Of a stretch of 64,000 nt of DNA, positions 43,847 through 56,867 are shown piece after piece. Position 1 is the first letter of the stretch. Each line of letters begins with the position of its first letter. A program made the translations under genes and the position numbers. The stretch lies in contig QANZ01037616.1 of the NCBI GenBank assembly GCA_003254925.1, positions 33,587 to 97,586 on the forward strand. Reading direction: 5' to 3'. The notes beneath the pieces are model-generated. The model ran no database searches. It had not been told where the DNA came from and saw only the letters and a list, made by a program, of their open reading frames with translations. The DNA is from Chamaecrista fasciculata (taxonomy: Eukaryota; Streptophyta; Magnoliopsida; Fabales; Fabaceae).

Positions 43847-46800
43847 ATGATGGCAGTGAGCTCAGCTTGCAAAGATGGGAGCAAGGTGGCAATGGACAAT
43901 GGAAAATATGTGCGATACACACCCGAGCAGGTAGAAGCCTTGGAGAGGCTTTACCATGATTGCCCAAAACCCAGTTCCATGCGCCGTCAACAGCTTATCA
44001 GAGAGTGTCCCATTCTCTCTAATATCGAACCCAAGCAGATCAAGGTTTGGTTCCAGAATCGAAGGTATCTATCTATCTCCTTTTCTCTTTAATTCCTCTT
44101 TTACTAGTCTTCATTTTAAATATTAATTCTATTTCCATTGTTCTTGGATTTCTGGCAATTGCTACAGATGTGAATCGTAATGTTCTGTTGTTTTGTTTCA
44201 GATGTAGAGAGAAGCAACGGAAGGAGGCTTCGCGCCTGCAAGCTGTGAACAGAAAATTGACGGCTATGAATAAACTGCTGATGGAGGAAAACGACAGATT
44301 GCAGAAACAGGTGTCACAACTGGTGTACGAGAACAGCTTTTTCCGCCAACACACTCAGAATAATGTACCATTTCCATTCCACTCTAAAAGTTTTTTTTTT
44401 TTTTTTTTTTTCNTTTTTTTTTTATCTTTTTCTCTTTGGCTTGGGTTTCTTTAATAATTATGGTTCCTCTGTTGAGAAGACGACGGTGGCAACCACGGAC
44501 ACAAGTTGCGAGTCGGTGGTGACCAGCGGTCAGCACCATGTGACACCTCAGCATCCTCCAAGGGATGCAAGCCCAGCTGGGTTAGTCACAAATCAGAATT
44601 ATCCTTATGCTTTTATTTAATTCTATTCATTTTGGGTATTCTATTGTGTTAAAAATCAGAATATATAAGTGAGTGAGTAATGTAAAATTTTTGTCTTCAC
44701 TGCACTGTGTAGACTTTTGTCCATCGCAGAGGAGACTCTTGCAGAGTTTCTATCAAAGGCCACTGGAACTGCTGTGGAGTGGGTCCAAATGCCTGGGATG
44801 AAGGTAACTATACTATTACTCATAATTCCAATGTGTCTCTCAATATGTCATATTATAGTTCATGTTTGTGCTCAATTAATTTAAACCTTTGTTTTGCGTG
44901 TTTGCAGCCTGGTCCGGATTCCATTGGAATCGTTGCTATTTCTCACGGTTGCCCTGGAGTGGCAGCACGTGCGTGCGGCCTTGTGGGTTTGGAACCCACG
45001 AGGGTATGTTTATCTGTGCTTGTTACTAAATGGATCAAGTTTATATATTTTTTACAAACACTGATTGAAAAAATGAAAGTGGTATGTGCAGGTTGCTGAA
45101 ATCCTCAAAGATCGGTGCTCATGGTTACGTGATTGCCGAGCTGTGGATGTTCTAAATGCCATGCCCACTGGAAATGGGGGAACCATTGAACTGCTTTACA
45201 TGCAGGTACTAACTAGTAACTACCCAAATGAATAATGAGCTATTATCTCTGTAACTATTTGTATAAATTTATCAGACTTTTCAACATTTGCCATCTTGGT
45301 TTTAGTTGTATGCGCCAACCACTTTGGCTCCAGCTCGTGACTTCTGGTTGTTGCGCTACACTTCTGTTTTGGAGGATGGTAGCCTGGTGGTAAGTAACAC
45401 TAGTTTTTATGTAAATTTCTTGACTCTTTTTTTGCCTAACTAACACTTATGTGGGATGATTTTTGCAATTTCAGGTATGTGAAAGATCGCTTAACAACAC
45501 TCAGAATGGTCCTACTATGCCACCCGCGCAGCATTTTGTTAGAGCAGACATGCTGCCCAGCGGGTATCTGATTAGACCTTGTGAAGGAGGTGGATCCATC
45601 ATTCATATTGTTGATCACATGAATTTAGAGGTTTGGAAACCCTTTCTCTGTGATAGTGTGACATAATCAAACTCATTGCCTTGCTCAATTACTCAATTAC
45701 ATACACGAGTCTGACTTGCTTGCCCTTTTAAATCATTAGCCTTGGAGTGTTCCGGAAGTGTTACGCCCTCTTTATGAGTCATCAACATTGCTTGCTCAGA
45801 AGACATCTATGGCGGTATGACTTTTTTTTTTTGCATACTGAATTTCACTATCAACTTTAACTGGTTTATGAAAATAATGAATGAATGACTTTTATGAGAT
45901 TAGTGTTTAACCTTGGCAATTGTCATTCAGGCGTTACGTTATTTGAGGCAAATTTCTCAAGAAGTTTCTCAGCCAAATGTCTCAGGATGGGGAAGAAGGC
46001 CTGCTGCTCTCCGAGCACTTAGTCAGCGATTGAGCAAGTTTGTGACTTTGCTCTGTTCCTTGAAATCATTTAATTAGAGACTTAGAGTAATCTGACTTAA
46101 TCTTTTTCTTTTGCAGGGGCTTCAATGAAGCTGTCAATGGGTTTGCAGATGATGGATGGTCAATCTTAGAAAGTGATGGCATTGATGATGTTACCCTACT
46201 GGTGAATTCATCGCCAAGCAAGATGATGGGAGCAAATCTTGGTTATAACAATGGATTTATTTCGATGAGCACTTCAGTGCTATGTGCTAAGGCATCCATG
46301 TTGTTACAGGTACACATGTCACTTAACTGTGGTGTAACTTCACTTTGGTAGAGGAGAGATCAAGAGCACGAAAAAGGGTCTTTATGCTATTTCAACTGAA
46401 AGTGGAAAAAATGGCTATGCAATGAAACTTCCTAACCAGAATAGAATTAATTGTCAATCTGTGTTTTAATACTTTGTTGGTGAATTCCATATGAGGATTG
46501 CCTAAGTCTCAATAAGTAAAGGTTCATAGATAATAGATTAACTCATACTTTGTTTCTTACCCATCTACAAAAAGTGTTTGGATTCCATCCCGTTTGCAGT
46601 CTCATGTTTTCACCTTGTTTTGTAGAATGTCCCTCCAGCAATTCTTCTTAGATTCTTGCGGGAGCATCGATCAGAGTGGGCAGATACCAGTATAGATGCT
46701 TACTCAGCTGCTGCCATTAAAGCTGGTCCATGCACCTTGCCTAGCGTCCGAGCAGGAGGTTTTGGGGGTCAGGTTATTCTTCCACTGGCTCATACAATTG

Positions 46801-49730
46801 AGCATGAAGAGGCAAGTTACTTGCAGCTAGTTTTCACTTTCAAGCTATCATTGCCCTTATAATTATTCAGCACAATTTGCTCTTTTTGTGCTTATTCCAT
46901 ACATACCTAATAACACTTGGTCATGAAACAGTTTATGGAGGTCATTAAACTTGAAAATATGGGATACTATAGAGACGACATGACTATTCCTGGTGATATT
47001 TTCCTCTTGCAAGTAAGTCATATTTATTATTACCTTTTCTTTTGTAACAGTATCTATTTTCAGAGGCATGACCTTGTTACAAAGGCTAAGAAGAAAACTG
47101 CAAGAATTTTACTATTATTATAATGGAAATCTTTGCTCTTTTGCTTATTAGTCATTCACACTCACAATTTTGTTCCAAAGAATAAGATGAATCAGACATT
47201 TGGAATATGGAAATCTGCATATAGTTTTATGGGGTTCTATCTTTGGGCTTAGAATGTGAATTCACATAAGAGGACATATTAGTTTGAATTTTAATTGAAT
47301 AGGTAGAATAAGGAGCTTCTTTCCAATTCCAATTATATATTTACAGTCCTGGTTGCTCTGATCCCAGCTTTGTAGTGGAGTGGATGAGCGTGCAGTTGGC
47401 ACCTGTGCAGAACTCATATTTGCTCCTATCGATGCATCTTTCTCTGATGATGCACCTATTTTGCCTTCCGGTTTCCGCATAATACCTCTTGAGTCGGGCA
47501 TGGTAAGCCCTAACATATACTTTAATTGTATTGTTTTATCTCAGTTTGTCTGAGCAAGACTTTTTTATTCTTACTATTAAATATTATGTAGGATACTGCT
47601 ACTCCAAACCGTACACTTGATCTTGCTTCTGCTCTTGAAGTTGGAACCACTGGAAACAAATCAGCTGGTGACAGTTTGGGTAATTCTGGGAGCACAAAAT
47701 CTGTGATGACAATAGCATTTCAATTTGCATTTGAAGTCCATCTTCAAGATAACATAGCAACTATGGCTCGGCAGTATGTGCGTAGTATAATTGCATCTGT
47801 TCAGAGGGTTGCATTAGCACTCTCCCCTTCAAATTTCGGTTCTCAAAATGCTCTTCGCCCACCGCCTGGCAGTCCTGAGGCACAGACACTTGCTCAGTGG
47901 ATCTGTAACAGCTATAGGTGTGTCATGTTAAACCATTGGCTATGCTATGCATGACTGTTATAAATGATTTGGAGATCCAGATTGTTAGCATAGTGTTATA
48001 GATTCTAAGTCAAATAATATTGTTCAGTGTTTTTTAAGGATGATGAGAAATTTAACTTAAGTTTACTGCAAGTTCATCTTGGAAATATGTGCAAATTTGG
48101 TTTCATTTCATCTTTGCTATAGGCCTGTCAATAATTTTTTATTTTTGGACAAATGAAGATTTTGTTTTGATTTGGAACCAATTTAGTAAGGGAAGACAAA
48201 ATAGATGCAAGTCAGTGTATGAGGGTTCAGTCTTATGGTTATTGCTTCGCAACTGTAATGGCTGACTGATTTAGTTTTGCAATTAATTTTTCCAAGTTTA
48301 GTAGTTCTAAATCCGTCATAAATATTGAAATTATTTGCAGGTGCTATCTTGGGGTAGAACTACTCAAAAGCGAAGGAAGTGAATCCATTCTCAATTCCCT
48401 TTGGCATCACTCCGATGCGGTCATGTGCTGCTCCTTAAAGGTATTTTCTTGTTATTATCTTCATTTTTCTAAGAATTCACTCTGCTAATTGTACTATTTA
48501 GATGCATTCATGACGTTCTACATCTAGAGGTGGAGAATTCATTTACTTATTTATTTTTCTCAACAAAGATAGCACAGTTTTGAATACTTATCGATCATCT
48601 GAGCGTATTTTCAAATTCTAATTAGTTTATATTCTTGAAAAGTTGTTCTTTTACTGGTTATTTTATTACTTGTGTTCTAAGAGGCTTGTTTATGTTCCTT
48701 GTACTACCCTGTTTTGCTACTTAGTTCCTTTTGTTCTATTTCACCGTTCATGTCTAAGATTGTACAAATTCTCCGATGACTTTGCCAGGCTTTGCCAGTT
48801 TTTACATTTGCAAATCAATCTGGGCTTGACATGCTTGAGACAACCTTGGTTGCTCTTCAAGACATCACTCTTGATAAAATCTTCGATGACAATGGAAAGA
48901 AAACCTTGTTCTCTGAGTTCCCCCAGATAATGCAGCAGGTATGATGCTTTCTGTGAGGTTGAATGAAAATCAAATATCCTTTTGAATTTGAAACAGAAAA
49001 GTATATACTGCAAGATATGGAAATCTTATGCCTAGATAGATCGATTTTTCATCCTTTCCCTTTCCTTTTCCTCTTGCTATGCCAAGACTATATTATTCTT
49101 TTCCCATGATACGTGTAGGAGAACTGTAGATTACTAGATTTTACATATGATAACATGAATAATTATTGGATGCCTTAAATACCTAATTTGGCCGAAGTTA
49201 TCAATTTGGGAAAGAATTAAAGAAATACTAGCAGCAAACAGCTTAATGGTCAGATGAAGAATTAAATCATATATAAGCCCATAAAGAACCTAGTTGGCCT
49301 CAAAATCATAGTGGATTAGTACTACTCATTTTATTCCTAGCAAACTCTAGCCGCTATTTCATTGGATTTAATGCATGATATGTGACAAGGCCTTCTTCAG
49401 AAATAAATTGGACTACTTGAGAGGGCATGTTAACCTCACATAAGCCCAATAAAGAACATGAGTGGCCTCAAAAACATTCTTATTAATGCTTATTCTGCTA
49501 GTTCCTATTTTTTCTTTGTAAGAGGGAAGTATTACCCCAAGTATTTGGCTTTGAGTTTCTAAAAGATATTTACTTTGATGCAGGGTTTTATGTGTATGCA
49601 AGGAGGTATATGTATGTCCAGCATGGGGAGGCCAGTGTCGTATGAGAGAGCAGTGGCATGGAAAGTATTGAACGAAGATGAAACGGCTCATTGTATTTGC
49701 TTTATGTTCGTCAACTGGTCTTTTGTCTGA
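43847..49730 (+). CDS. ATHB-15-like: Class III HD-Zip transcription factor, ATHB-15/CORONA clade (18 exons, 840 aa)
   Basis: Nuclear regulator of vascular and meristem development. Exons: 43847-44064, 44202-44364, 44480-44580, 44713-44803, 44908-45003, 45092-45205, 45306-45389, 45475-45630, 45740-45814, 45931-46037, 46117-46309, 46626-46811, 46932-47012, 47368-47502, 47592-47917, 48341-48440, 48789-48938, 49584-49730 (TGA). All join in phase. Homeodomain about 19-77 (IEPKQIKVWFQNRR), zipper about 84-117, START about 155-365, C-terminal MEKHLA about 695-839, ending INWSFV-like FVNWSFV. Amino end MMAVSSACKDGSK, QAVNRKLTAMNK and the DTSCESVVTSGQ linker place it with ATHB-15, not REV or PHB. The miR165/166 site crosses exons 4-5. 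The exon 12 intron is GC-AG. The first of two adjacent ATGs is taken as start. Exon 13 (ENMGYYRDDMTIPGD) is more diverged than the rest. Confidence 0.95.
44794..44918 (+). promoter_or_regulatory. miR165/166 target site, split by intron 4
   Basis: TGGGATGAAG (44794-44803, end of exon 4) joins CCTGGTCCGGA (44908-44918, start of exon 5) in the mRNA. The result is the 21-nt site in the START domain that miR165/166 cleaves in all land-plant class III HD-Zip mRNAs. It encodes GMK-PGPD (residues 189-195). No change from the functional site is seen, so the transcript should be under miR166 control. Confidence 0.93.
46812..46931 (+). other. GC-AG intron in the HD-Zip III gene
   Basis: Exon 12 ends ...GAA GAG and is followed by GCAAGT, and the acceptor CAG precedes TTTATGGAG. 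The protein EHEE-FMEVIKL is what the family has at this junction, and both exons are phase 0. No nearby GT gives the right frame. GC donors occur in about one percent of plant introns; the rest of this donor (AG|GCAAGT) fits the GC class well. Confidence 0.85.
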
Positions 49731-51082
49731 TAGTTCATATTAGTATAATAGGATCCAGGATAGTGGAGCAGAGAACAAAACAGTATCTTCCTTTTTCATT
49801 TTTTTTACTTTGGAGAATCCCTAGAATGCTAATTATATATTATACTGTTGTGGGTATGCTGCTCCAATATCATCCACCTATGGCCCCATCTTTTTTGCTA
49901 GCACTTGGTATTTTCCTTTATTCTTTTTGGATCTTCGTGCATCTCTCTATCTCTCTTTAGTCTTTCAACAGATGTACATTCTCTCTCTATTTGCTCCTTT
50001 AATTTCTATTATTGGATGTCACATCACCAATTTGGTTTTATTATCTCTGGGGCCGTTTACCAGCATGCATTATTTCATTTGTGGGCTAACACTCTGCACT
50101 CCCCTCTTCACTTTTATATATGCTCACTGCTCCTCTGCTTTGTAGATAACCCTTGAAGACCACTACCATTGCTTTTTCATCTAACAATTTACCCAATTTG
50201 ATTTTTTTTATTACAACAGTGTGGATTTTTAAAAGCAGGATATCGCCAATCATATATATATATATATATATGATTAGCTTTAAGGGTTTCAAGCTTCCAT
50301 AGTTTGCACTTCCAGTCCTACACTATTTAGGTGACATAAAACAATCTGAAGTCTTAAATGAAAGGGAACTAATGAATTGCAAATATGTATAGTTTCACCA
50401 TACTCTCTCAGCTGGTTAATTAGGTGATGTATCCCATGATGAATATGGACTATCATCATTTGTCAATGCTTTCGTTTTCAATGGAGGAATATTGATCAAT
50501 ATTTGCCGCGCACTTAATCGCCTTGAAGCACAATATGACAGTGACAACACCTCCTTTAATTTCACTTTCCATTTTCTGCCAGTAATGGTTAGCGTTTTCA
50601 GATGATGGATAACGTAATGTGAGCATCAACATGCAGCAAGTGATGCACAACCATAAATAAAGAATTCCACACACCTAGCTAACTAGAAGGCTGATTGTGA
50701 CAATCATATCAGATATTCCGTTTTGGAGAGGGAAGTGGAGGCGAAGAAGCAAAACACTATTTGGGGAAATTTGGAGATAACAATGTTTACTGCCAACAAA
50801 CTTTAGATGTGTCTAATTGGTATTGATCATCCTCGATTAGATTCATAATATATTAATATATCCCACTCTATTTCTGTCTTTACATTCTGAAAATTAACAG
50901 TTCTTGAGGGAATTCGAGGACATTATGGGCCACCCCCTCGTCATTCATATGGTGCACTTGTCGATCACCACAAGTGTAATGAAATTAAAAATAAAATAGT
51001 GAAACACAGTGACGTATATATTAATTGTGCATACTGCAGAGCACACAAGGTAGCAATGTAGTATAAAGGATATATATATATA
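49731..51082. other. 3' flank of the HD-Zip III gene
   Basis: Likely 3' untranslated region, then AT-rich spacer with a TA microsatellite near 50250. The overlapping open frames (49691-50156 plus, 50086-50292 minus, 50456-50674 minus) have no recognised product. Confidence 0.45.
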
Positions 51083-51456
51083 GGCAAAAATATTAATTTA
51101 GTCCATAAATTTTATATCAATAATATTGTCTATTTTGTCCTCAATCTTCTTTTATGGTCAATTTTATCTCTAATATTTTATATTTTAGTCAACTTTATCG
51201 TTTAACTAACTTCATTCATTAAATTAATGATAAACAACATCTTTTTTTTCAATCATGTGTTAGTTTTATTTTTTATTAATTTTACATTATATATCATTAA
51301 CTGCGTAGATTCTGTTGTTAACATTTGACTAAAGTAAGAACAAATAATAAAATTAACTAAAATATGAAATATTAGAGACGAAAATGATTGCAACAAAAGA
51401 TTGGGAATGAAATTGATAGTTCGTATGAAATTTGGGACCAAAATGATACTTTTGCC
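51083..51456. mobile_element. Mutator-type MITE, same family as 16483-17009
   Basis: The ends GGCAAAAATATTAATTTAGTCC and GGGACCAAAATGATACTTTTGCC are inverted. The centre 'actaacttcattcattaaattaatgataaacaacatc' follows the centre of the element at 16483. It sits in a TA microsatellite, so a 9-bp duplication cannot be judged. Confidence 0.65.
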
Positions 51457-52540
51457 TCTCTATATATATGATATTATCATTAGAAAACGATGAATGGTTG
51501 GAAAATCACTGAAAGCTCCAGCCCTTCTGTTGAGGATAGCTTCCAAGATTTTTTATACACTCTCGCTACTAAAATTTTGACACAGAGAAATGAAATGGCG
51601 AGTGCTCATTATGATGGCCTTTCACTTTGATTACCTTTTGATTTGGATAAATTTTTGAAAAAAAAAACTTTATTTATTAAATTTTTTTTAAAAGAACTTT
51701 AAGTGAAGCACTAATATTATTAATTATCAAAGTTGTTTAGATATAAAATGACAAAAGTACTTTTAATTAATAAAATGAACAAAAAAAAATAGCTTTTTTT
51801 TTTTTGNNNNNNNNNNNNNNNNNNNNNNNNNNNNNNNNNNNNNNNNNNNNNNNNNNNNNNNNNNNNNNNNNNNNNNNNNGAAAAAAAAAAAGAGAAAATT
51901 ATCTCGGCTGGCGTGAATCTTCCATACCACTCTTCTCATTCTCAGTTTAGTTGTCTCCCACACATACAATTTTTTGAGATTAGGTTTGACTCTCCGTCTC
52001 ACCCTCACGAAAGGTCTCACTTCTTCTTGTATCTCATATCTCAATATTCCCTCTCTCAAATTGCAGAACACATAATAACAAAGCTGAACCTCTAACAGTG
52101 GCAGAGTAGCTCGACGTCGCCACTCAATGACCAAGACGCAACCGCCGGCCACTAGTGGTTGCTACGATGTCATTCGAACTTCAACGATAAAGATCTCGAC
52201 TTCCACAAATTTCTCCATTTCTTTTCAAGTTGTGTGCCCACTGCCCAGATTTCATCATAAATTTCCATAAGTTTCCCTCAACTTCTTCAAGAAGCCGCTA
52301 GTTATTGCTAGATCTAATATTTTTTTATAAAACCCTCCTCTCATTATAGTTGCTTCTAGTGCTAATCTGATACTTAATTAATTAGGACGTCTATTGCTCA
52401 TGTAAATTTCATTGATTCTTCACCTCTACTTCCCAATCTCTGTACCTAATGTGAAAGTATGAAATTTTAATAATTTTTTTTATCATAAGATGATTTATTT
52501 TTCCTTAACTTTTTAAAGATTGCTTGTTAATTTTTTTTAA
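51457..52540. other. No gene resolved; contains an assembly gap
   Basis: Includes 73 N at 51807-51879 with homopolymers on both sides. A minus frame at 51763-52152 (MAGGCVLVIEWRRRATL...) is coding-like in composition but matches no family I know, and it runs into the gap. It is left uncalled. Confidence 0.4.
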
Positions 52541-52695
52541 AATGTTAAACCCGTTTGAACCCATCCGAACCCGACCGTAACCTGAACTCATCGGCTTATA
52601 TGGGTTGACGGGCGGGTTCGAGTGACAAAAATTCAACCTGTTACTTACCATATCAACCCGCCCGCTACACACTCTTAAAAAGCCTATCCAAACGG
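52541..52695. repeat. AACCCG-rich dispersed repeat
   Basis: 'aacccgtttgaacccatccgaacccgaccg...gggttgacgggcgggttcgag...caacccgcccgc' is an inverted arrangement of AACCCG words, a common dispersed plant repeat and probably the remnant of a hAT-type miniature element. No target duplication was identified. Confidence 0.45.
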
Positions 52696-55600
52696 GTTCA
52701 AATTTATTTATGATTCATCTTGATGGTTTGACATTATATTATATTTCCCATATATTTTTTGGTGAGCTATATTTCCCATATATTTATGTATATGTCTTGT
52801 TTCACCATCTTTACTTCTCTACTTCTATCAAAACCTTTTTCTTTCATCATCTCTCACTTGGTGTGTGCTCATACTTCATCAAGAGTCGTCGTTGGTGAAT
52901 TTTTAATTTGATGATCATCTTCAAATTCTTTGATTATATCTTATCTTTAAATCCAGCAATCTGCAAAACGAGGGAAAAGTGGAAAACACATGCAACCAAC
53001 TATGAAAGACAGGATACAAAAAAAAAATGTTATATACCTTATCATTAATTAGGGAATTTTAGTAAAGATATAAAAATCTTACATGAATATTTTTCATAAT
53101 TATATTTAATAATGATTTGGTTCATAAAATCAAAAGGAATTATTTATAAAGAACCAATATTTTGAACTTAATAATATTTTAGAGGATTATAACTTATGGT
53201 TTGAAAAAATAAAAAAAGAAACCGGCTTTTCAAGGGAGTATTTATTGGTGGTTCACTTAAGTTACTCTATCTATTGAAAGGGATTCCAACCCCAAGTGAG
53301 GATGAAGGTGTGTTTGTGTTGCTTTTGGAAGGGGGTGGGGGTTGATGTGATCTTTGAGACTTTGACTATACACTTTAACCAACGAAAGCCAAACGCTTTT
53401 ATTTTAAGGAATAAAGTTAGAATTAATAAATTCGAAAACACAAAATAAAAGCCGCTTTTACAATATTCATTACCAATTTACCCATTAGGCATTAGGCATT
53501 AGGCATTAGGCATTAGGATACGATGACTACATTTTCAACTCTCCGAATCTAAGCGCACTATCTTAAATTCTTAATTAACTACACTAACCATTTTGATATG
53601 CTTCATCCAACTAGCAAGTAGTCAACAATATAATTGGCTAATCAACCTCATCATTTTCATATGCATTCATTCATTTTCAATTCCCTTACCTTAATTACTA
53701 CTACTCCTGCACCAGCTACGTCCTCCCATCACAAATTGCAAAATTTTTCACACTTTTCCTATTCTCTTCACATTTAAACTCTTTTGTAACTTCACAGTGC
53801 ACCATCATCACCGTACGTACGTTTCTGATCTAAACTATTATATCCTACTTTGTTCTCAAAATATATATACATAATTTGTGAGATTGTTTCTGTTAAACTT
53901 ATGATATTCTTGTCTTCTCTCCTTAGAATTTTCTCACTTAAAGGTGAAATATTTATTGTAAAATCATTATTAAAAGTTTTGTTCATTAGTAAGCAATAGT
54001 TTGAATTCAAAGAGATCCGGCTAACACCCAAGACTGCTAGCTTGTTAAATATAATATATTTAGTTCCAAATGGATAAATACTACTTGGAACTTAGTTTGT
54101 GCGTGCGTATATACTTATACGTTACGTTGTAATCTTCTAACCCAGGCCGTTGCCTACCTACGACGTTCATTAGTCACGGACTCACGGTAAATTTTAGAAT
54201 TTGGAAGTTGATAAATTTCAAACTTCTTTGACGAGACGTACGTACTAGCTAGTCTAAACCTTTTGAATTATATTTATACAGGTACTAGGTCAAGAATGGT
54301 GGTGGGTTTCATATTAAAACTTTTCTAGTGCGTCAGTCATACAGGGATTAGCATTAATATAATTAGCCATTACAATTTACACATGCATGTTCTAGCTATA
54401 TAGCACTCCACACTCAGTCCACCCCCTTTTCTCCACTATCTAGTGTGAACTGTACGTGAACCTTAGTGGGTGGGTGGGTGTGGGTTGCACGCATTTGTGT
54501 ATAGTATATATATACACACACACATTTAATGTAATTAAATTAAAATCCAGCTGTCTCATATGAAAGAATAAGCATGCACACACTTTACATATAAATTTAG
54601 ATGAAGATGTTAACGTTGTGATCGATCTACAAAGTGAACAAAAAGTAATCAAAATTTCAAAATTAAAGAGAAGCCGAAGAAGAAGACTTTAGAAAAAGAG
54701 TTGAGAGTAAAAGAAGCTTTTCGAATTGAAAGAAAGAATGAAGCCAAAGAAGCTTTTGCATGGTCTCCGAGGACTATCATTGAAATTGAATTCTCGGGGC
54801 TTTTGAGAAGAAAATACATTTCGAAGATCATATTCATATATATATATGACACATGCACCCACAGTACTGACTACTGACCTGGTTTGCTCATTATAATTAT
54901 AATGTCAGCTTGCCAGCTACTTTATATATATATATATTTATGCTTTAGATTCATTTTAATGTCCTCATGGAATCTCTTTGTCTAACTCTGCCATGACTAC
55001 TACAAAGGGATCGGAAAAAAGGATTTTACCACAACCATCATTACTTACAAGAGGCCATCCATATGCATGGGCGTAGACAAAACAGAAAAAAAGGGGAAAC
55101 TTATATAATTATATAATGTGATGAAAAAAATTCGTCACTTTCATCATAACATGGAAGAAGGTGGTCACTAGAACGTTGCGGTCATACCAGGTTGGATAAT
55201 TTAAACATCTCCAATATATTCATGTACTATATATCACTTGTACATTAAGTAGTGGAGTGCACTTATATATTAGTGTTTGATCATACATATACACAGACAC
55301 AGTACTTATATATATATATATTATTATTTCCGGCTACTGATATTTTAATTTACTTGGTTGCATTGGTCATTCTATTCTGTGAATTTTATTTGTGAAGAAG
55401 TAAAAATTAATTCATTAGGAAATTAGTACTATATATTAGAAGCGTCATGATTTTGTAAATATATAAGTCGAAGCCAAAGCACAAATAAAAAAGCTATATT
55501 GATTATTTAGTTTAATTAGTTATTAAAAAAAAGAGACGTAGATATATATATATATATAGCTAGACAATCATCGTCATCATCCACAATATAATTGTGAATA

Positions 55601-56867
55601 TTATTGTGCAGCCGACATATTATATATACATAGATATGGATATTCAAACTTGAATCATCACTCCAAAAAGGAGTGATGAGTCCCCCAGCCAGAAGGGAGA
55701 AATCTAATCTAATCACTTTTAATATTAATGATCACTCCTATAATCATGACAATGCTAAAGGTATGAATTACAGTTTGCGTTCAAACTCAGAAAAAAAAAA
55801 ATGCGTCGCCTTGTGATTTATCTAATATTCTAACTATTCAAATTAATTAAATAGGATGCGCTATCGATGAATATGACAATATGTGTGTCTGCGAGCCGTT
55901 GGATTACATTGGTGATTGTATTATTATCACAACTGCAACGTCGAATCTTATTGGCATCATTAGGTCGTTGCATGCCCAACCAAGCGATTTCATCAAATTG
56001 ATATATAGATATAGATTATAATCGAACCCAAAAAGTTTTTCTTTATAGTATAATTAAATTGGTTAAAATATATATATGCACATATTAAGGGTAGCAGACG
56101 TACGATTGTACGAAATAATAGGATTGAAATATATATGGTTGCACCATTGTACTTCAATTTGGTATTATGACGTTAGTTTTCGTCTGCATTCCATCGATCT
56201 GAGCGGGTGTGAAATTAATTTGTGGATGCAGAATTGAGCAGAGTGATTTAAGTTGTAAAATATTAAAAGTATTGAAATTATATTGTAGGTTTTGTTTTGA
56301 TGTGTGATGGACTGATGGGGGGGGGTTTACCACATACAGTAGTTGAAATTTCTGGTGTAAAATAAATAAAGAGTGTCCGACAATGGGACAAGCACTTTCA
56401 GAGTTGAGAGTTGAGCACCCCTTGGCCCTTAGCCTAGGAAGGTCCTAGCTAGGTAGGGTAGGCCCTAGAGCAGAGAATAAGTAAAAGGCGTGCATGGTCA
56501 ATGACTCACTGCTCACTGGTCCCCTGCCTTGGCCTTAATTTTGATCTTGACACTTGAATTTTGAGCAGAGGCAATAGCATTTGCTAGCTAGCCATACCCA
56601 TAGTCACGTTACGAAATAATAGAGGAGCAGTTCATGAGGATATATAAGAGCTAGCCTGTATTCATTAATCACATTCAATTCATATTTACACTTTAGCTAG
56701 TGTTACACTGCAGGATATAATATGTAGCGCAGTAGCATAGCTAGGTAGTAGGTAGTATGTCAAACACACACGCACACACATTCCATATGACATAGAGCAA
56801 TATTCGCGATAGAAAAAATTAAAAAACAACTTAATGACGCTAAACTAGAGGTTTGAAAGAAAGGAAA
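52696..56867. other. Gene-free region downstream of the LRR gene
   Basis: About 4.2 kb of AT-rich sequence with no recognised gene on either strand. In particular the minus strand below 56868 shows no kinase motif that could continue the LRR receptor. It contains a (CATTAGG)5 tandem repeat at 53483-53517 and several TA/CA microsatellites (54506-54522, 55539-55558). Confidence 0.55.
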
